A stretch of DNA of 64,000 nt from Deinococcus metalli (GTDB lineage: Bacteria > Deinococcota > Deinococci > Deinococcales > Deinococcaceae), in contig NZ_JACHFK010000012.1 of NCBI RefSeq assembly GCF_014201805.1, positions 73,697 to 137,696 of the forward strand. Reading direction: 5' to 3'. The notes beneath the pieces are model-generated. The model was not told the origin of the DNA. It was given only the letters and a program-made list of their open reading frames with translations, and ran no database searches. Below are positions 49,255 through 59,404 of the stretch, in pieces. Both the position numbers and the translations under genes were made by a program. Position 1 is the stretch's first letter. Every line of letters begins with the position of its first letter.

Positions 49255-50109
49255 TCAGGGCTGTGCTGGCGGGGGCGCCTCCGAGCTGGCCGCCGGCACC
49301 GTGATGCCGCTCGGCAACTTCGTCCTGCTGTCCGTCGTCGCGCCCGCCAGCATCGCAGAGGTCAGGTCGGTGACGCCGCTCAGATCGGCCCCGCTCAGGT
49401 TCGCGCTGCGGAAGTTCGAGCCCGTCACGTCAGCCGACTCGAACGCGGCGTTCGTGAGGATCGCGCCGCGGAACGTCACGCTCCTGAGGGTCGCGCCGCG
49501 GAAGGGGACGTCCGCGAAATTGGCGCCGTCGAACAGGCCGCCGCTGAGGTCGCTGCGCGAGAAGATCAGCCCGCGAAAGTCCGCAGAGCTGAACATCAGG
49601 TTGCGGGCGCTGATGCGGCCCATGTCCACGTTGCTTACGTCGCCGCGGAAGGCCAGGGCGGCAAACACCGCGCGGGCCTCCTCGGCCGCCGGTTCCTCGT
49701 TCACGGCCGCCCGGCGTCCCGCCTGCGTGACCGGGCTGTTCACGCGCATGTATGCCGCGAGCAGCCGCACCGCGATCTCGCGCCGCTCGGCGCTGCTCTG
49801 CGCCACCTGCCCCAGAAGCGCGATGCCGCCCACGCGAGTGGTCAGGTCGCTGCCGGCCAGCATCTCCACGGCGCTCTGGAAGCGGTTGGCGGCCTGGGTG
49901 TCGCGGTACTGCGCCTGGGACTGCAGGGCGCTGAACAGCGCGATCAGCACCGTGACCAGCGTCGCCAGGATCGGCACGACGTCCAGAAAGGCCTTCAGGC
50001 GGCCGGTCTTCTCCTTCTCGCGCGCCCTCTCGGTGCGTTCCTGCTCCTGCTCGGTGCGCTGCCGCTCGACGGCCAGCACGGTGTCAGGATCGGGAGGAGG
50101 TGTAGGCAC
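49255..50109 (-). CDS. Membrane-anchored pentapeptide repeat protein
   Basis: A 284 aa protein. A charged N-terminal helix (ERQRTEQEQERTERAREKEK) precedes one membrane segment (VVPILATLVTVLIALFSAL). About residues 165-262 are pentapeptide repeats of the A(D/N)LxG type (SADFRGLIF, SDLSGGLFDGANF, GATLRSVTFRGAIL, SANLSGADLSG). The C-terminus is Ala/Pro-rich. Such right-handed beta-helices bind other proteins, some protecting gyrase; the role here is unknown. Confidence 0.8.
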   Translation of the reverse strand: MPTPPPDPDTVLAVERQRTEQEQERTERAREKEKTGRLKAFLDVVPILATLVTVLIALFSALQSQAQYRDTQAANRFQSAVEMLAGSDLTTRVGGIALLGQVAQSSAERREIAVRLLAAYMRVNSPVTQAGRRAAVNEEPAAEEARAVFAALAFRGDVSNVDMGRISARNLMFSSADFRGLIFSRSDLSGGLFDGANFADVPFRGATLRSVTFRGAILTNAAFESADVTGSNFRSANLSGADLSGVTDLTSAMLAGATTDSRTKLPSGITVPAASSEAPPPAQP

Positions 50110-50126
50110 CCGACCAGTGTTCCACG

Positions 50127-50462
50127 TCAGCCAGGGGTGCTTCCGTACTCGCGGTCGAGGCGCTGGTACATCTCCTCGGCGTTGTCTGGATGCGGGCTTA
50201 CCTCGTCCAGCGCGTCGCCGTAACGGCCGCTGATGTCGATCGCCGGGTCGCGCAGGCCCCGCCGCGTGGCCTCGGCCTCACCCAGGCGCTGGGCCAGGGC
50301 AGACGCCTGGGCGTCAAAGGCCGCGTCGTCCAGGCCCGAGGCGAGCAGCGCGCGCACAGCCGCCTCCGGCGAGAAGATGACGTGCAGGACGTCGCGGTGC
50401 TCGGTCGCCTCCACGGTGTACGAGACGTGGGCGCTCAGGGTGTCGGTCAGGGGAGTGGTCAT
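50127..50462 (-). CDS. Hypothetical protein, 111 aa, coupled to a two-component system
   Basis: An acidic soluble protein (VEATEHRDVLHVIFSPEAAVRALLASGLDDAAFDAQASALAQRL...). It has no signal, membrane helix or known motif. Its ATG overlaps the stop of the histidine kinase gene (ATGA), so it is the third member of a regulator-kinase operon and is presumably made with them. Confidence 0.65.
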   Translation of the reverse strand: MTTPLTDTLSAHVSYTVEATEHRDVLHVIFSPEAAVRALLASGLDDAAFDAQASALAQRLGEAEATRRGLRDPAIDISGRYGDALDEVSPHPDNAEEMYQRLDREYGSTPG

Positions 50463-51820
50463 AAGTGGTCTCCAGTGGAGCTGAGGGGCAGGGTGACGGT
50501 CGCCTCGGTGCCCGCGCCGGGCGCACTGCTCAGGGTCAGGGTGCCGCCGTGCGCGGCCACCAGCGACCGGGCGATGCTCAGCCCCAGGCCGCTGCCGGGC
50601 GCGGCGCGCGAGTCGTCGGCGCGGTACAGGCGGTCGAATACGCGCTCAAGCTGTTCTGGCGCCATGCCGCGCCCGGTGTCCCGCACCACGATCCGCAGCG
50701 TGCCCGGCGCGGGTTGATCGGCCGTTAACGTGACCCGGCCGCCGGACGGCGTGTGGTTCAGCGCGTTCTGTACGAGGTTGTGCAGCACCTGAGTGATCCG
50801 CACAGGATCGAGCAGGGCCGTGGGCAGGATGACCGCAGGTCCGTCCAGAATCACGCCGCGCTCACTGGCGGCGCTGCGGAAGGCGTCCTGCACGTCGGTC
50901 AGCAGCGCGGTTACCGTCACGTTCTCGCAGTTCAGACGCAGGTCTCCGGCGTCTGCCAGCCACAGCAGCCGCAGGTCGCCGCTGAGGTGCAGCAGGTGCG
51001 AGAGCTGGATCTGGAGCCGGCCCAGCCGTTCTGGCGTGGCGGGCAGGGTGCCGTCCTGCATGGCCTCCACCGTGCCGCGCAGCACCGCCAGTGGCGTGCC
51101 CAGTTCATGCGCGATGTCCGCCCCGAACTGCCGGTCGGCGATGCGGCGGCGCTCCAGTTCGGCAGTCATGGCGCCGAAGGCCCGGAACAGCTCGCCCCAC
51201 TCGCCGTCCGGCATGGCGCCGTGCAGGCGAGGCGACTGACCGAGGGTCAGGCGGTGCACGCCGTCCTGGAGGACTCCCAGCGGGGCGAGAAAGCGCCGGG
51301 CCAGCAGGGCGCCGCTCAGAACCGCCAGGCCCGCCACGGCCGTCACCAGCCCCGCCAGCAGCCACCCGCTGCGGGTGAGCAGCGCGCGGCTCTGCGCGTC
51401 CAGGGTGGGCGGCGTGCCGGTGGCGTACAGGTACGCGATGGTCTGTCCGTCCACGAGGATGGGCTGGACGGCGCCGTCCAGCACCGTCCCGGCCGGGTAG
51501 CCGGTCACGCCGACCACCACCCGCCGCTGCGGATCCAGCACGAGGTAGGGCGGCGGGGAGTCCGGGTGGCCCATCTGGACCGGCGCTCCCGCCGGGGCCA
51601 CAGGGATCTCCTGCGGGTGGAGGCCGGCGAGGGTGCCGTTCGCCCGGTAGTGCGCCTGCACGTTGTTCATGACCTGACTGACGACTTCCTGCGCCTTGAT
51701 GTTCACGTACGCGCGCTGGACGTACCCGAAGGTCACGGCCGAGAGCAGCAGCAGCGCCGGGACACTGACCAGCGCGAAGGCCAGCACCAGCCGGGCGCGC
51801 AGGGTCAGCGGGAAGCGCAT
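50459..51820 (-). CDS. Sensor histidine kinase, BaeS-like
   Basis: A 453 aa inner-membrane kinase. TM1 is LVLAFALVSVPALLLLSAVTFGY, a periplasmic sensor of about 120 residues follows, TM2 is LLAGLVTAVAGLAVLSGALLA, then a HAMP domain, H-box ADIAHELGTPLAVLRG, N-box LHNLVQNALNHTPSGG, G1 DTGRGMAPEQLERVFDRLYR and G2 GSGLGLSIARSLV. The start overlaps the stop of the upstream response regulator by one base (TGATG). Confidence 0.92.
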   Translation of the reverse strand: MRFPLTLRARLVLAFALVSVPALLLLSAVTFGYVQRAYVNIKAQEVVSQVMNNVQAHYRANGTLAGLHPQEIPVAPAGAPVQMGHPDSPPPYLVLDPQRRVVVGVTGYPAGTVLDGAVQPILVDGQTIAYLYATGTPPTLDAQSRALLTRSGWLLAGLVTAVAGLAVLSGALLARRFLAPLGVLQDGVHRLTLGQSPRLHGAMPDGEWGELFRAFGAMTAELERRRIADRQFGADIAHELGTPLAVLRGTVEAMQDGTLPATPERLGRLQIQLSHLLHLSGDLRLLWLADAGDLRLNCENVTVTALLTDVQDAFRSAASERGVILDGPAVILPTALLDPVRITQVLHNLVQNALNHTPSGGRVTLTADQPAPGTLRIVVRDTGRGMAPEQLERVFDRLYRADDSRAAPGSGLGLSIARSLVAAHGGTLTLSSAPGAGTEATVTLPLSSTGDHL

Positions 51821-52509
51821 CAGGGCACGTCGCCCAGGCGGTAGCCCACGCCGTAGACCGTCTCCAGCAGCTCGGGCCGCGCCGGATCGCGTTCCAGCTT
51901 GGCGCGCAGGTTGCGCACGTGCACGTCGATGGTGCGCTCGCTGCCGCCGCCGTCCTCCTGCACGTGGCCCAGCAGCTCCGAGCGGGTGAAGACGCGGCGC
52001 GGACTGAGCAGCAGCACATGCAGCAGCTCGAACTCCACCCTCGTGAGCTTCACGGGCTCGCCGCGCACCGTGACGTCGCGCGTGTGGGCATCCAGGGTCA
52101 GCGGGCCGTGCCGCAGCGGGCCGCGTGGCGCGGCCGGCGCGGCGCGTCTCAGCAGGGCGCGCACACGGGCCAGCAGTTCCGCCATCGAGAACGGCTTGGT
52201 CAGGTAGTCGTCCGCGCCCAGTTCCAGCGCGAGCACCTTGTCGGCCTCGCCGTCGCGCGCGGTCAGCATCAGCACCGGCACGTCCGACTCCAGGCGCAGC
52301 CTCCGCAGCACCTCCAGACCGCCCAGGCCCGGCAGCATCACGTCCAGCAGCACCACGTCCGGCGCGTGGTGCAGTGCCGCGTGCAGGCCGCCCGGGCCGT
52401 CGCTCACGCCCGTGATCCGCAGGCCGTGGGCTCCCAGGTACTCGCGCAGCAGCTCGGCCAGGCCCGGGTTGTCCTCGACGGTCAGGACGTGCGGGGCGGG
52501 AGCGCTCAT
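51820..52509 (-). CDS. OmpR-family response regulator
   Basis: A 229 aa regulator, partner of the kinase at 50459. The receiver has TVEDNPGLAELLREYL, the phospho-acceptor Asp in VVLLDVMLPGLGG, TARDGEADKV, and Lys in [14 protein letters not shown]. The winged helix is VKLTRVEFELLHVLLLSPRRVFTRSELL...RTIDVHVRNLRAKLE...ETVYGVGYRLG. The ATG at 52509 is supported by TACGCT 6 nt upstream (52516-52521); the longer frame would cross that box. Confidence 0.93.
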   Translation of the reverse strand: MSAPAPHVLTVEDNPGLAELLREYLGAHGLRITGVSDGPGGLHAALHHAPDVVLLDVMLPGLGGLEVLRRLRLESDVPVLMLTARDGEADKVLALELGADDYLTKPFSMAELLARVRALLRRAAPAAPRGPLRHGPLTLDAHTRDVTVRGEPVKLTRVEFELLHVLLLSPRRVFTRSELLGHVQEDGGGSERTIDVHVRNLRAKLERDPARPELLETVYGVGYRLGDVP

Positions 52510-52515
52510 GCGGGC

Positions 52516-52521
52516 AGCGTA
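52516..52521 (-). promoter_or_regulatory. -10 box of the regulator-kinase operon (leaderless)
   Basis: TACGCT on the minus strand, 6 nt before the ATG at 52509. Confidence 0.55.
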
Positions 52522-52589
52522 GCGCGGCCTGGCGCGCGTGCCCAGCGCTCTACCCGGCTTCTGAACATCCGGGCTGTACACCGGGTGGC

Positions 52590-53435
52590 GTGAACAAGAC
52601 GCCCCAGCTCACCCCGGACGACGACGATACCCAGATCGGCTCCATCTACTCCCGCCGCCGCGCCCTGAAGCTGTTCGGCCTGGGCACCCTGCTCGCGGGC
52701 GGCGCGGCCGTGGCGGGTGGGGGCGGCCCACAGCCGATGGGCGCGCCACCTGCCGGGAGCCCTCCTCCGGGCGGTGCGGGGATGGCCCCCATGGGCACCA
52801 GCGCCGGGACGACGGGCGTGGGTGGCCTGCCCGGCTGCGTGGTGCGCCCCGAACAGACCCAGGGGCCGTACTGGGTGGACGAGAAGCTCAACCGCCGTGA
52901 CATCCGCGCCGACACCAAAACTGGCGCGGTGAAAGCCGGCGTGCCCCTCACGCTGGAGTTCGTGGTGTCGCGCGTGTCCACCGGGGGCTGCCAGCCCCGT
53001 GCCGACGTGATGGTGGACATCTGGCACTGCGACGCGCTGGGCGTGTACTCCGACGCGACCGATCCCGGGTACTCCACCAGGGGTCAGAATTTCCTGCGCG
53101 GCTACCAGCGCACGGGCGCGGACGGCAAGGCCAGCTTCAGCACCATCTTCCCCGGGTGGTACGCGGGCCGCGCGGTGCATGTCCACTACCGCCTGCGCAC
53201 GCTGGACGCGTCCGGCAAGGTCACGTCCGATTTCGCGTCGCAGCTGTTCTTCGCGGAGGCCGTGATCGACCGGGTGCACGCCACCGCCCCCTACAACTCC
53301 AAGGGCCGGCGCGACACCCTGAACGCCACCGACAGCATCTATAAGAACGGCGGCAGCCAGATGCTCCTGACCACCACGGGCAGCGTGGCGGGGGGCCTGC
53401 ACGCGACCTTCGACGTGGGCCTGAACCTCGGCTGA
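52590..53435 (+). CDS. Tat-exported intradiol ring-cleavage dioxygenase-like protein
   Basis: A 281 aa protein. The N-terminus has a twin-arginine signal (SRRRALKLFGLGTLLAGGAAV) followed by a Gly/Pro linker. The dioxygenase core shows EQTQGPYWVDE, WHCDALGVYSD, and TIFPGWYAGRAVHVHYRL, which supplies Tyr and two His of the non-haem iron site. It is related to protocatechuate/catechol dioxygenase-like secreted proteins; the true substrate is unknown. GTG start, divergent from the two-component operon, which may sense a related compound. Confidence 0.85.
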   Translation: MNKTPQLTPDDDDTQIGSIYSRRRALKLFGLGTLLAGGAAVAGGGGPQPMGAPPAGSPPPGGAGMAPMGTSAGTTGVGGLPGCVVRPEQTQGPYWVDEKLNRRDIRADTKTGAVKAGVPLTLEFVVSRVSTGGCQPRADVMVDIWHCDALGVYSDATDPGYSTRGQNFLRGYQRTGADGKASFSTIFPGWYAGRAVHVHYRLRTLDASGKVTSDFASQLFFAEAVIDRVHATAPYNSKGRRDTLNATDSIYKNGGSQMLLTTTGSVAGGLHATFDVGLNLG

Positions 53436-53440
53436 GCCGC

Positions 53441-53446
53441 TAGCAT
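53441..53446 (+). promoter_or_regulatory. -10 box of the MOSC gene (leaderless)
   Basis: TAGCAT, 6 nt before the GTG at 53453. Confidence 0.55.
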
Positions 53447-53452
53447 GCGCGG

Positions 53453-54010
53453 GTGAAGACCATGCAGGAACTCCGCGCGACCCTGCCCCACCCCGGCCGG
53501 GTGGAGTGGATCGGCCTGCGCTCGGCCCGCCGCGCGCCCGTGCAGAGCGTGCCGGAGGTGCAGGTGCACCCGCTGGTCGGGTTGATCGGCGACCACGGCA
53601 AGCAGGTGCCGCCCCGCCTGAAGGCCCTGTCCGGCGAGGTGGGCGAGCTGGCCGTGCCGCTGGACACGCCGGCCGTGCCGGGCGGGCGGGGCAAGCGGCA
53701 GGTCACGCTGATCCAGGCCGAACACCTGCCCGTGATCGCCGCGCTCGCGGGCCTGGACGCCGTGCAGCCGGAGCAGCTGCGGCGCAACATCGTGGTGAGC
53801 GGCGTGCCGTTGCTGGCCCTCAAGGAACGCCGCTTCCAGATCGGCGGCGTGGTGCTGGAGGGCACCGGCGAGTGCCACCCGTGCTCGCGCATGGAGGAGG
53901 AATTCGGCGCAGGCGGCTACAACGCCGTGCGCGGCCACGGGGGCCTGACCGCCCGCGTGATCCACGGCGGCGTGATCCGCGTGGGGGACGTCCTGCGGCC
54001 CCTGGACTGA
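53453..54010 (+). CDS. MOSC domain protein
   Basis: A 185 aa protein of the molybdenum-cofactor sulfurase C-terminal type. RRNIVVSGVPLLAL, FQIGGVVLEGTGECHPCSRMEEEFGAGGYNAVRGHGGLTARVIHGG and GDVLRPLD contain the conserved Cys and surrounding residues of stand-alone MOSC proteins. Such proteins are thought to handle sulfur in metal cofactor chemistry or detoxify N-hydroxylated bases. GTG start by the -10 spacing; an ATG three codons later is possible. Confidence 0.85.
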   Translation: MKTMQELRATLPHPGRVEWIGLRSARRAPVQSVPEVQVHPLVGLIGDHGKQVPPRLKALSGEVGELAVPLDTPAVPGGRGKRQVTLIQAEHLPVIAALAGLDAVQPEQLRRNIVVSGVPLLALKERRFQIGGVVLEGTGECHPCSRMEEEFGAGGYNAVRGHGGLTARVIHGGVIRVGDVLRPLD

Positions 54011-54091
54011 CCCGGCTTCCGACTGAAGGGTGAGCGGCCACTCCGGGTGCTTCCGGCCATCACGGACGACAGCGGACTCCGGATCAGCGGC

Positions 54092-54097
54092 TATCCT
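54092..54097 (+). promoter_or_regulatory. -10 box of the YqhA-like gene (leaderless)
   Basis: TATCCT, 7 nt before the ATG at 54105. Confidence 0.55.
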
Positions 54098-54104
54098 GAG
54101 CCGC

Positions 54105-54677
54105 ATGGCCCGCGATCCCGCTCCCCTGTCCCGCCCGCGCACCCCGCGCTCGCTCACGCTGGCGGGCGCCTTCGGGTTCACGCGCCTGATCGTGGAGCTG
54201 GGCGTGCTGAGCGCCTTCGCATTCAGCCTCGCGCTGTTCGTGGCGGCCATCGCGCAGGCGTACGTGACGATCCGAAGTGCGCTGGGGCACCTGGGTGACG
54301 CCCACACCACCAAGACCCTGATCGTGGCGGCCGTCGAGCAGGCCGACACGTTGCTGGTGGGCATGGCGCTGCTGATCATCTCGTTCGGGTTGCAGGCGCT
54401 GTTCGTGGGCCGCCTGCAGAACGTCCCCGCGTGGCTACACATCGACTCCTTCGATGACCTGAAGCAGAAACTGATCGGCATCGTGATCGTGGCGCTCGCC
54501 GTGAACTTCTTCAGCGTGGCCTTGGAGTGGAAGGCCGGCTCGGACATCCTGGTGTACGGCGCGGCCATCGCCGCCGTGATCGTGGCGGTCGGCACGTACT
54601 CCGTGATCCTCTCGCGCCAGGGCTCCGCCCGAGACGAGAAGCACGGGGACGCCCCGCCCGCCGATGCCCAGCCTTGA
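54105..54677 (+). CDS. YqhA/UPF0114 family membrane protein
   Basis: A 190 aa protein with about four membrane segments: LIVELGVLSAFAFSLALFVAAIAQAY, TLLVGMALLIISFGLQALFVG, LIGIVIVALAVNFFSVALEW and ILVYGAAIAAVIVAVGTYSVIL. The block LPAWL-like PAWLHIDSFDDLKQKLIGIVIV resembles the UPF0114 signature. Function unknown. The start at 54105 follows a -10 box; the upstream-open frame is excluded. It overlaps trmK by 14 bp. Confidence 0.75.
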   Translation: MARDPAPLSRPRTPRSLTLAGAFGFTRLIVELGVLSAFAFSLALFVAAIAQAYVTIRSALGHLGDAHTTKTLIVAAVEQADTLLVGMALLIISFGLQALFVGRLQNVPAWLHIDSFDDLKQKLIGIVIVALAVNFFSVALEWKAGSDILVYGAAIAAVIVAVGTYSVILSRQGSARDEKHGDAPPADAQP

Positions 54678-55365
54678 CGCCCGCCTGGAGGCCGCGCTGG
54701 CCCTGATCCACGCGGAGGTCCATGCGGACATCGGCAGCGACCACGCCGCGCTGCCGGTCGAACTCGTCCGGCGCGGCCGGGTGCGGCGGGCCGTCGTCGT
54801 GGAACTCACGCCCGGCCCGCTGGACGTCGCCCGGCAGGCCGTCGCCCGCGCAGGGCTGGCCGGGCACATCGACGTGCGGGCCGGGAACGGCTTCGCGCCC
54901 TTGGCGCCCGGCGAAGTGCACAGCGCCAGCATCACCGGCATGGGCGCCCGCACCATCCTGGGCATCCTGCGCCGGGCCGGGGAGGAGGTGCCGCCCGCGC
55001 TGGTCCTGCAACCGAACGACTCGGCGCCCCTTCTGCGCCGCTGGGCCGGAGAGGCCGGCTTCCACGTGACCGCCGAGCGCCTCGCAGCCGGGTTCTGGAA
55101 CTACGCCGTGCTGCGCTTCGAGCGGCGGCCCGGCCCCGATCCGGCCTACACCGATCTGCCGCTGGCCGCCGCGCTGGAGTACGGTCCACACCTGCTGCGC
55201 GCCGCCGATCCGCTGCTCCTCGCGCAGGTGCACGCCGATATCGCCCACCTGACCCCCCTGGCCGCACCGGGCCGCCCGACGCAGGACGCCCTGGAGACTG
55301 CCCGCACAGCCCTCAGCTGGCTCACGGACCCAGAAAATAAAAAACCCGCCCTTCGCGGACGGTGA
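54664..55365 (+). CDS. trmK: tRNA (adenine-22-N1)-methyltransferase TrmK
   Basis: A 233 aa SAM-dependent enzyme of the TrmK family, acting on A22 of tRNA in Gram-positive bacteria. The SAM motif is DIGSDHAALPVELVRRGRV (about 23-41), followed by VELTPGPLDVARQAV, SITGMGARTILGIL and LQPNDSAPLLRRW. The start codon lies inside the end of the YqhA gene. The last residues (ENKKPALRGR) and the stop are encoded by repeat copy B, so the repeat has become part of the coding sequence. Confidence 0.85.
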   Translation: MPSLDARLEAALALIHAEVHADIGSDHAALPVELVRRGRVRRAVVVELTPGPLDVARQAVARAGLAGHIDVRAGNGFAPLAPGEVHSASITGMGARTILGILRRAGEEVPPALVLQPNDSAPLLRRWAGEAGFHVTAERLAAGFWNYAVLRFERRPGPDPAYTDLPLAAALEYGPHLLRAADPLLLAQVHADIAHLTPLAAPGRPTQDALETARTALSWLTDPENKKPALRGR

Positions 55366-55401
55366 TAAGCAAAGGATAGCGTGCTATGCACCGGCCGTCA
55401 A
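55336..55401 (-). repeat. Promoter-terminator repeat, copy B
   Basis: Minus strand: TTGACG (55396-55401), 17 bp, TATCCT (55373-55378), hairpin CCGTCC/GGGCGG, then TTTTTT. It overlaps the trmK 3' end and would fire into trmK antisense. It is the most diverged copy at the -10 box. Confidence 0.8.
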
Positions 55402-55515
55402 GTCTAACCGGGTGGGCAGAAATGTGTCGTCTCAGACGTCGTATTGGGCCATTGCTGTCGTGTTTGGCTGCATAGCGGTTGGCGATCTGGCCTCTGCGCT
55501 GCCCAAACCCTCAAC

Positions 55516-55580
55516 AACAAAAAACCCGCCCTCTTGGACGGTGATGAAGAAACTATAGCGCGGTATGCAGGGGCTGTCAA
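55516..55580 (-). repeat. Promoter-terminator repeat, copy C
   Basis: Minus strand: TTGACA (55575-55580), 17 bp, TATAGT (55552-55557), hairpin CCGTCC-AAGA-GGGCGG, then TTTTTT. It lies 179 bp from copy B. The spacer between B and C contains CAGAAATG and GGCTGCATA in the same order as the flank of copy D. Confidence 0.85.
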
Positions 55581-55603
55581 CGTCAATCAGTCGGCCCGGA
55601 AAA

Positions 55604-55675
55604 GCCCGGCTGAGCGCAGGAAACAGCGGACGAAATGCAAACGGCCCTGCATAGGTGGCCTGCGCTCAGCCGGGC
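55604..55675 (-). repeat. Long inverted repeat between copies C and D
   Basis: GCCCGGCTGAGCGCAGG and its exact complement form a 17 bp stem with a 38 nt loop, abutting copy D. On the minus strand the stem is followed by TTTTCC, so it can act as a strong terminator for transcription from copy D. The loop contains a further ATGCA/TGCAT pair. Confidence 0.8.
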
Positions 55676-55740
55676 AATAAAAAATCCGCCCTTTCAGGCG
55701 GTGATGGGAAAACTATAGCGCGGTATGCACCCACCGTCAA
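55676..55740 (-). repeat. Promoter-terminator repeat, copy D
   Basis: Minus strand: TTGACG (55735-55740), 17 bp, TATAGT (55712-55717), hairpin CCGCC/GGCGG, then TTTTTT. It lies 160 bp from copy C. Upstream of its -35 the minus strand carries CATTTCTG and TATGCAGCC, also found upstream of copy B. Confidence 0.85.
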
Positions 55741-55816
55741 CCCGATCCGTTGCCTCCCAGAAATGCCGTGCTGGACGAAGTCAGCTCGCGCGTGCGGGTG
55801 GTCTGGCTGCATATGC

Positions 55817-55847
55817 AGGAGCGGCCCGGTCGCCCGTGGCCGCTCCT
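55817..55847 (-). terminator. Hairpin after rny
   Basis: AGGAGCGGCC and GGCCGCTCCT form a perfect 10 bp stem with an 11 nt loop, 17 bp past the rny stop. No T-run follows. Confidence 0.55.
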
Positions 55848-55864
55848 ACAGGGCGTTGACTTGC

Positions 55865-57562
<1,698 letters not shown>

Positions 57563-57741
57563 GCTGCCTCCTTTTTCGGTTCTTCATGGGCGCGGCCGTG
57601 ACCGGACGCACCCGACACTGAACTGTGGTTGACACGGACGTCACAAGGAATGGGACGCCCAAGCGCAGTGTAGCCCCAAAGGTGTGAAAGGGCGTTCAGT
57701 ACGCCCACGCCCCGTGCTGGCGGGGGCAGGACGGCCCACAG

Positions 57742-57772
57742 AAAGGCCCGGCACCGCTGTGGGCGCCGGGCC
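57742..57772 (-). terminator. Terminator of the dienelactone-hydrolase gene
   Basis: On the minus strand GGCCCGGC/GCCGGGCC (8 bp) is followed by TTTCTG, 14 bp past the stop codon. Confidence 0.6.
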
Positions 57773-57785
57773 GTGGGTGGCTCCC

Positions 57786-58520
57786 TTACTTCAGCCACTC
57801 GCGGAAGTAGTTCACCATCTCCTGCCGCGCGCTGCGGCTGGCGACCGTGTCGGCGATCAGACTGTCCTTGAGCAGGAATCCGTGCGGTTCGCCCTGGTAC
57901 ACGCTGAGCTTGAAGTTCTTGTTCGCCGCGTCCAGCTTCTGCGCGTAGGCGTAGATCGAGGCGATGGGACTGGGCTGGTCCTTCGTGCCGTGCAGGATCA
58001 GCATGGGCGCGCTGAGCTGGTCGATGAAGGCCGTCGGCGCCTGCGGTTTGGCCGCCGTGCCCCCCTGGTCCGGGAAGCCGTACCACGCCACCCCCGCCTT
58101 GAACTGCTTGAGCTGCGGCAACAGCAGCATGGTGTAGCGCCCGCCCGCGCAGAAGCCCGTCAGGCCCAGCGCGTTCATGTTCACGTCCTTGCGCGCCCCC
58201 AGGAACTTCACGCCGTCCTCGATCAGCGCCCGGACCGTATCGTCGCTCGGCTCCTTCTCGAAGGTCTGCCAGCCCAGCGCCAGCGTCACGAAGCCCGCGC
58301 CGGCCATCTCGTCCACCAGATCCTTATAGCCCTGTTCCAGGCCGTTGAACGAGTGGATCAGGATCACCGCGGGCTTGGGCGTGGCGCTCGCCGGCGCCGA
58401 CAGGTAACTCTTGTAGTCCTTGCCGAAACTCGTGACCACCACGTCACCTCCCTTGACGGCCTGAGCGGCGGCGAGAGACGACAGCAGGAACGCAGACACG
58501 GTCAACGTGCGCTTGAGCAT
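57786..58520 (-). CDS. Exported dienelactone hydrolase family protein
   Basis: A 244 aa alpha/beta hydrolase with a signal peptide (MLKRTLTVSAFLLSSLAAAQA). The catalytic triad is visible: Cys in GLTGFCAGGRY, Asp in HGTKDQPSP and His in QGEPHGFLL, the order of dienelactone hydrolase. HSFNGLEQGYKDLVDEMAGAGFVTLALGW fits the oxyanion region. The substrate is unknown. GGAGG lies upstream of the ATG. It stands alone between rny and the ribosomal block. Confidence 0.85.
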   Translation of the reverse strand: MLKRTLTVSAFLLSSLAAAQAVKGGDVVVTSFGKDYKSYLSAPASATPKPAVILIHSFNGLEQGYKDLVDEMAGAGFVTLALGWQTFEKEPSDDTVRALIEDGVKFLGARKDVNMNALGLTGFCAGGRYTMLLLPQLKQFKAGVAWYGFPDQGGTAAKPQAPTAFIDQLSAPMLILHGTKDQPSPIASIYAYAQKLDAANKNFKLSVYQGEPHGFLLKDSLIADTVASRSARQEMVNYFREWLK

Positions 58521-58630
58521 GGATGGAACCTCCGGGCTCTACCGTAGAGAAGCGGCCGCGGGGGAGGGTGTGTGCCCGGCGTCCGATCCTTCACGCTGGA
58601 ATGGCCGGCAGGCGCAGCCAGGGCCAACGC

Positions 58631-58660
58631 GAAAGCCCCCACCACTCGGGCAGGGGCTTC
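58631..58660 (-). terminator. Terminator of the ribosomal-protein/ssb block
   Basis: On the minus strand AGCCCCTGCC pairs with GGTGGGGGCT around a short loop and is followed by TTTCG, about 20 bp past rplI. Confidence 0.6.
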
Positions 58661-58676
58661 ACAGCGGTGCTCGCGT

Positions 58677-59117
<441 letters not shown>

Positions 59118-59128
59118 GCCAGCTCTCC

Positions 59129-59404
59129 TTACTTCCGGACCAGTTTCTCGGTGTAGGGCAGCAGGGCCAGCTGGCGCGCGATCTTGATCGTCTGCGCAAT
59201 GCGGCGCTGGTGCTTGGCCGAGAGGCCGGTGCGGCGGCGAGGAAGGATCTTGCCCGTGTCGCTCACGAAGCGGCGGAGCATCTTCACGTCTTTGTAGTCG
59301 GTGATTTCCAGTTCCCCGATGGAGAACGGATCGACCTTGGGCTTGCGGGGGCGCTTGGGGCCCTTGCCGCGCGGCTTGCGGTCGGCGTTGTTGCCTTGCG
59401 TCAT
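59129..59404 (-). CDS. rpsR: 30S ribosomal protein S18
   Basis: A 91 aa small-subunit protein that pairs with S6. The core is [51 protein letters not shown]. The basic N-terminus ([20 protein letters not shown]) is longer than in E. coli. It lies 122 bp after ssb. Confidence 0.97.
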   Translation of the reverse strand: MTQGNNADRKPRGKGPKRPRKPKVDPFSIGELEITDYKDVKMLRRFVSDTGKILPRRRTGLSAKHQRRIAQTIKIARQLALLPYTEKLVRK

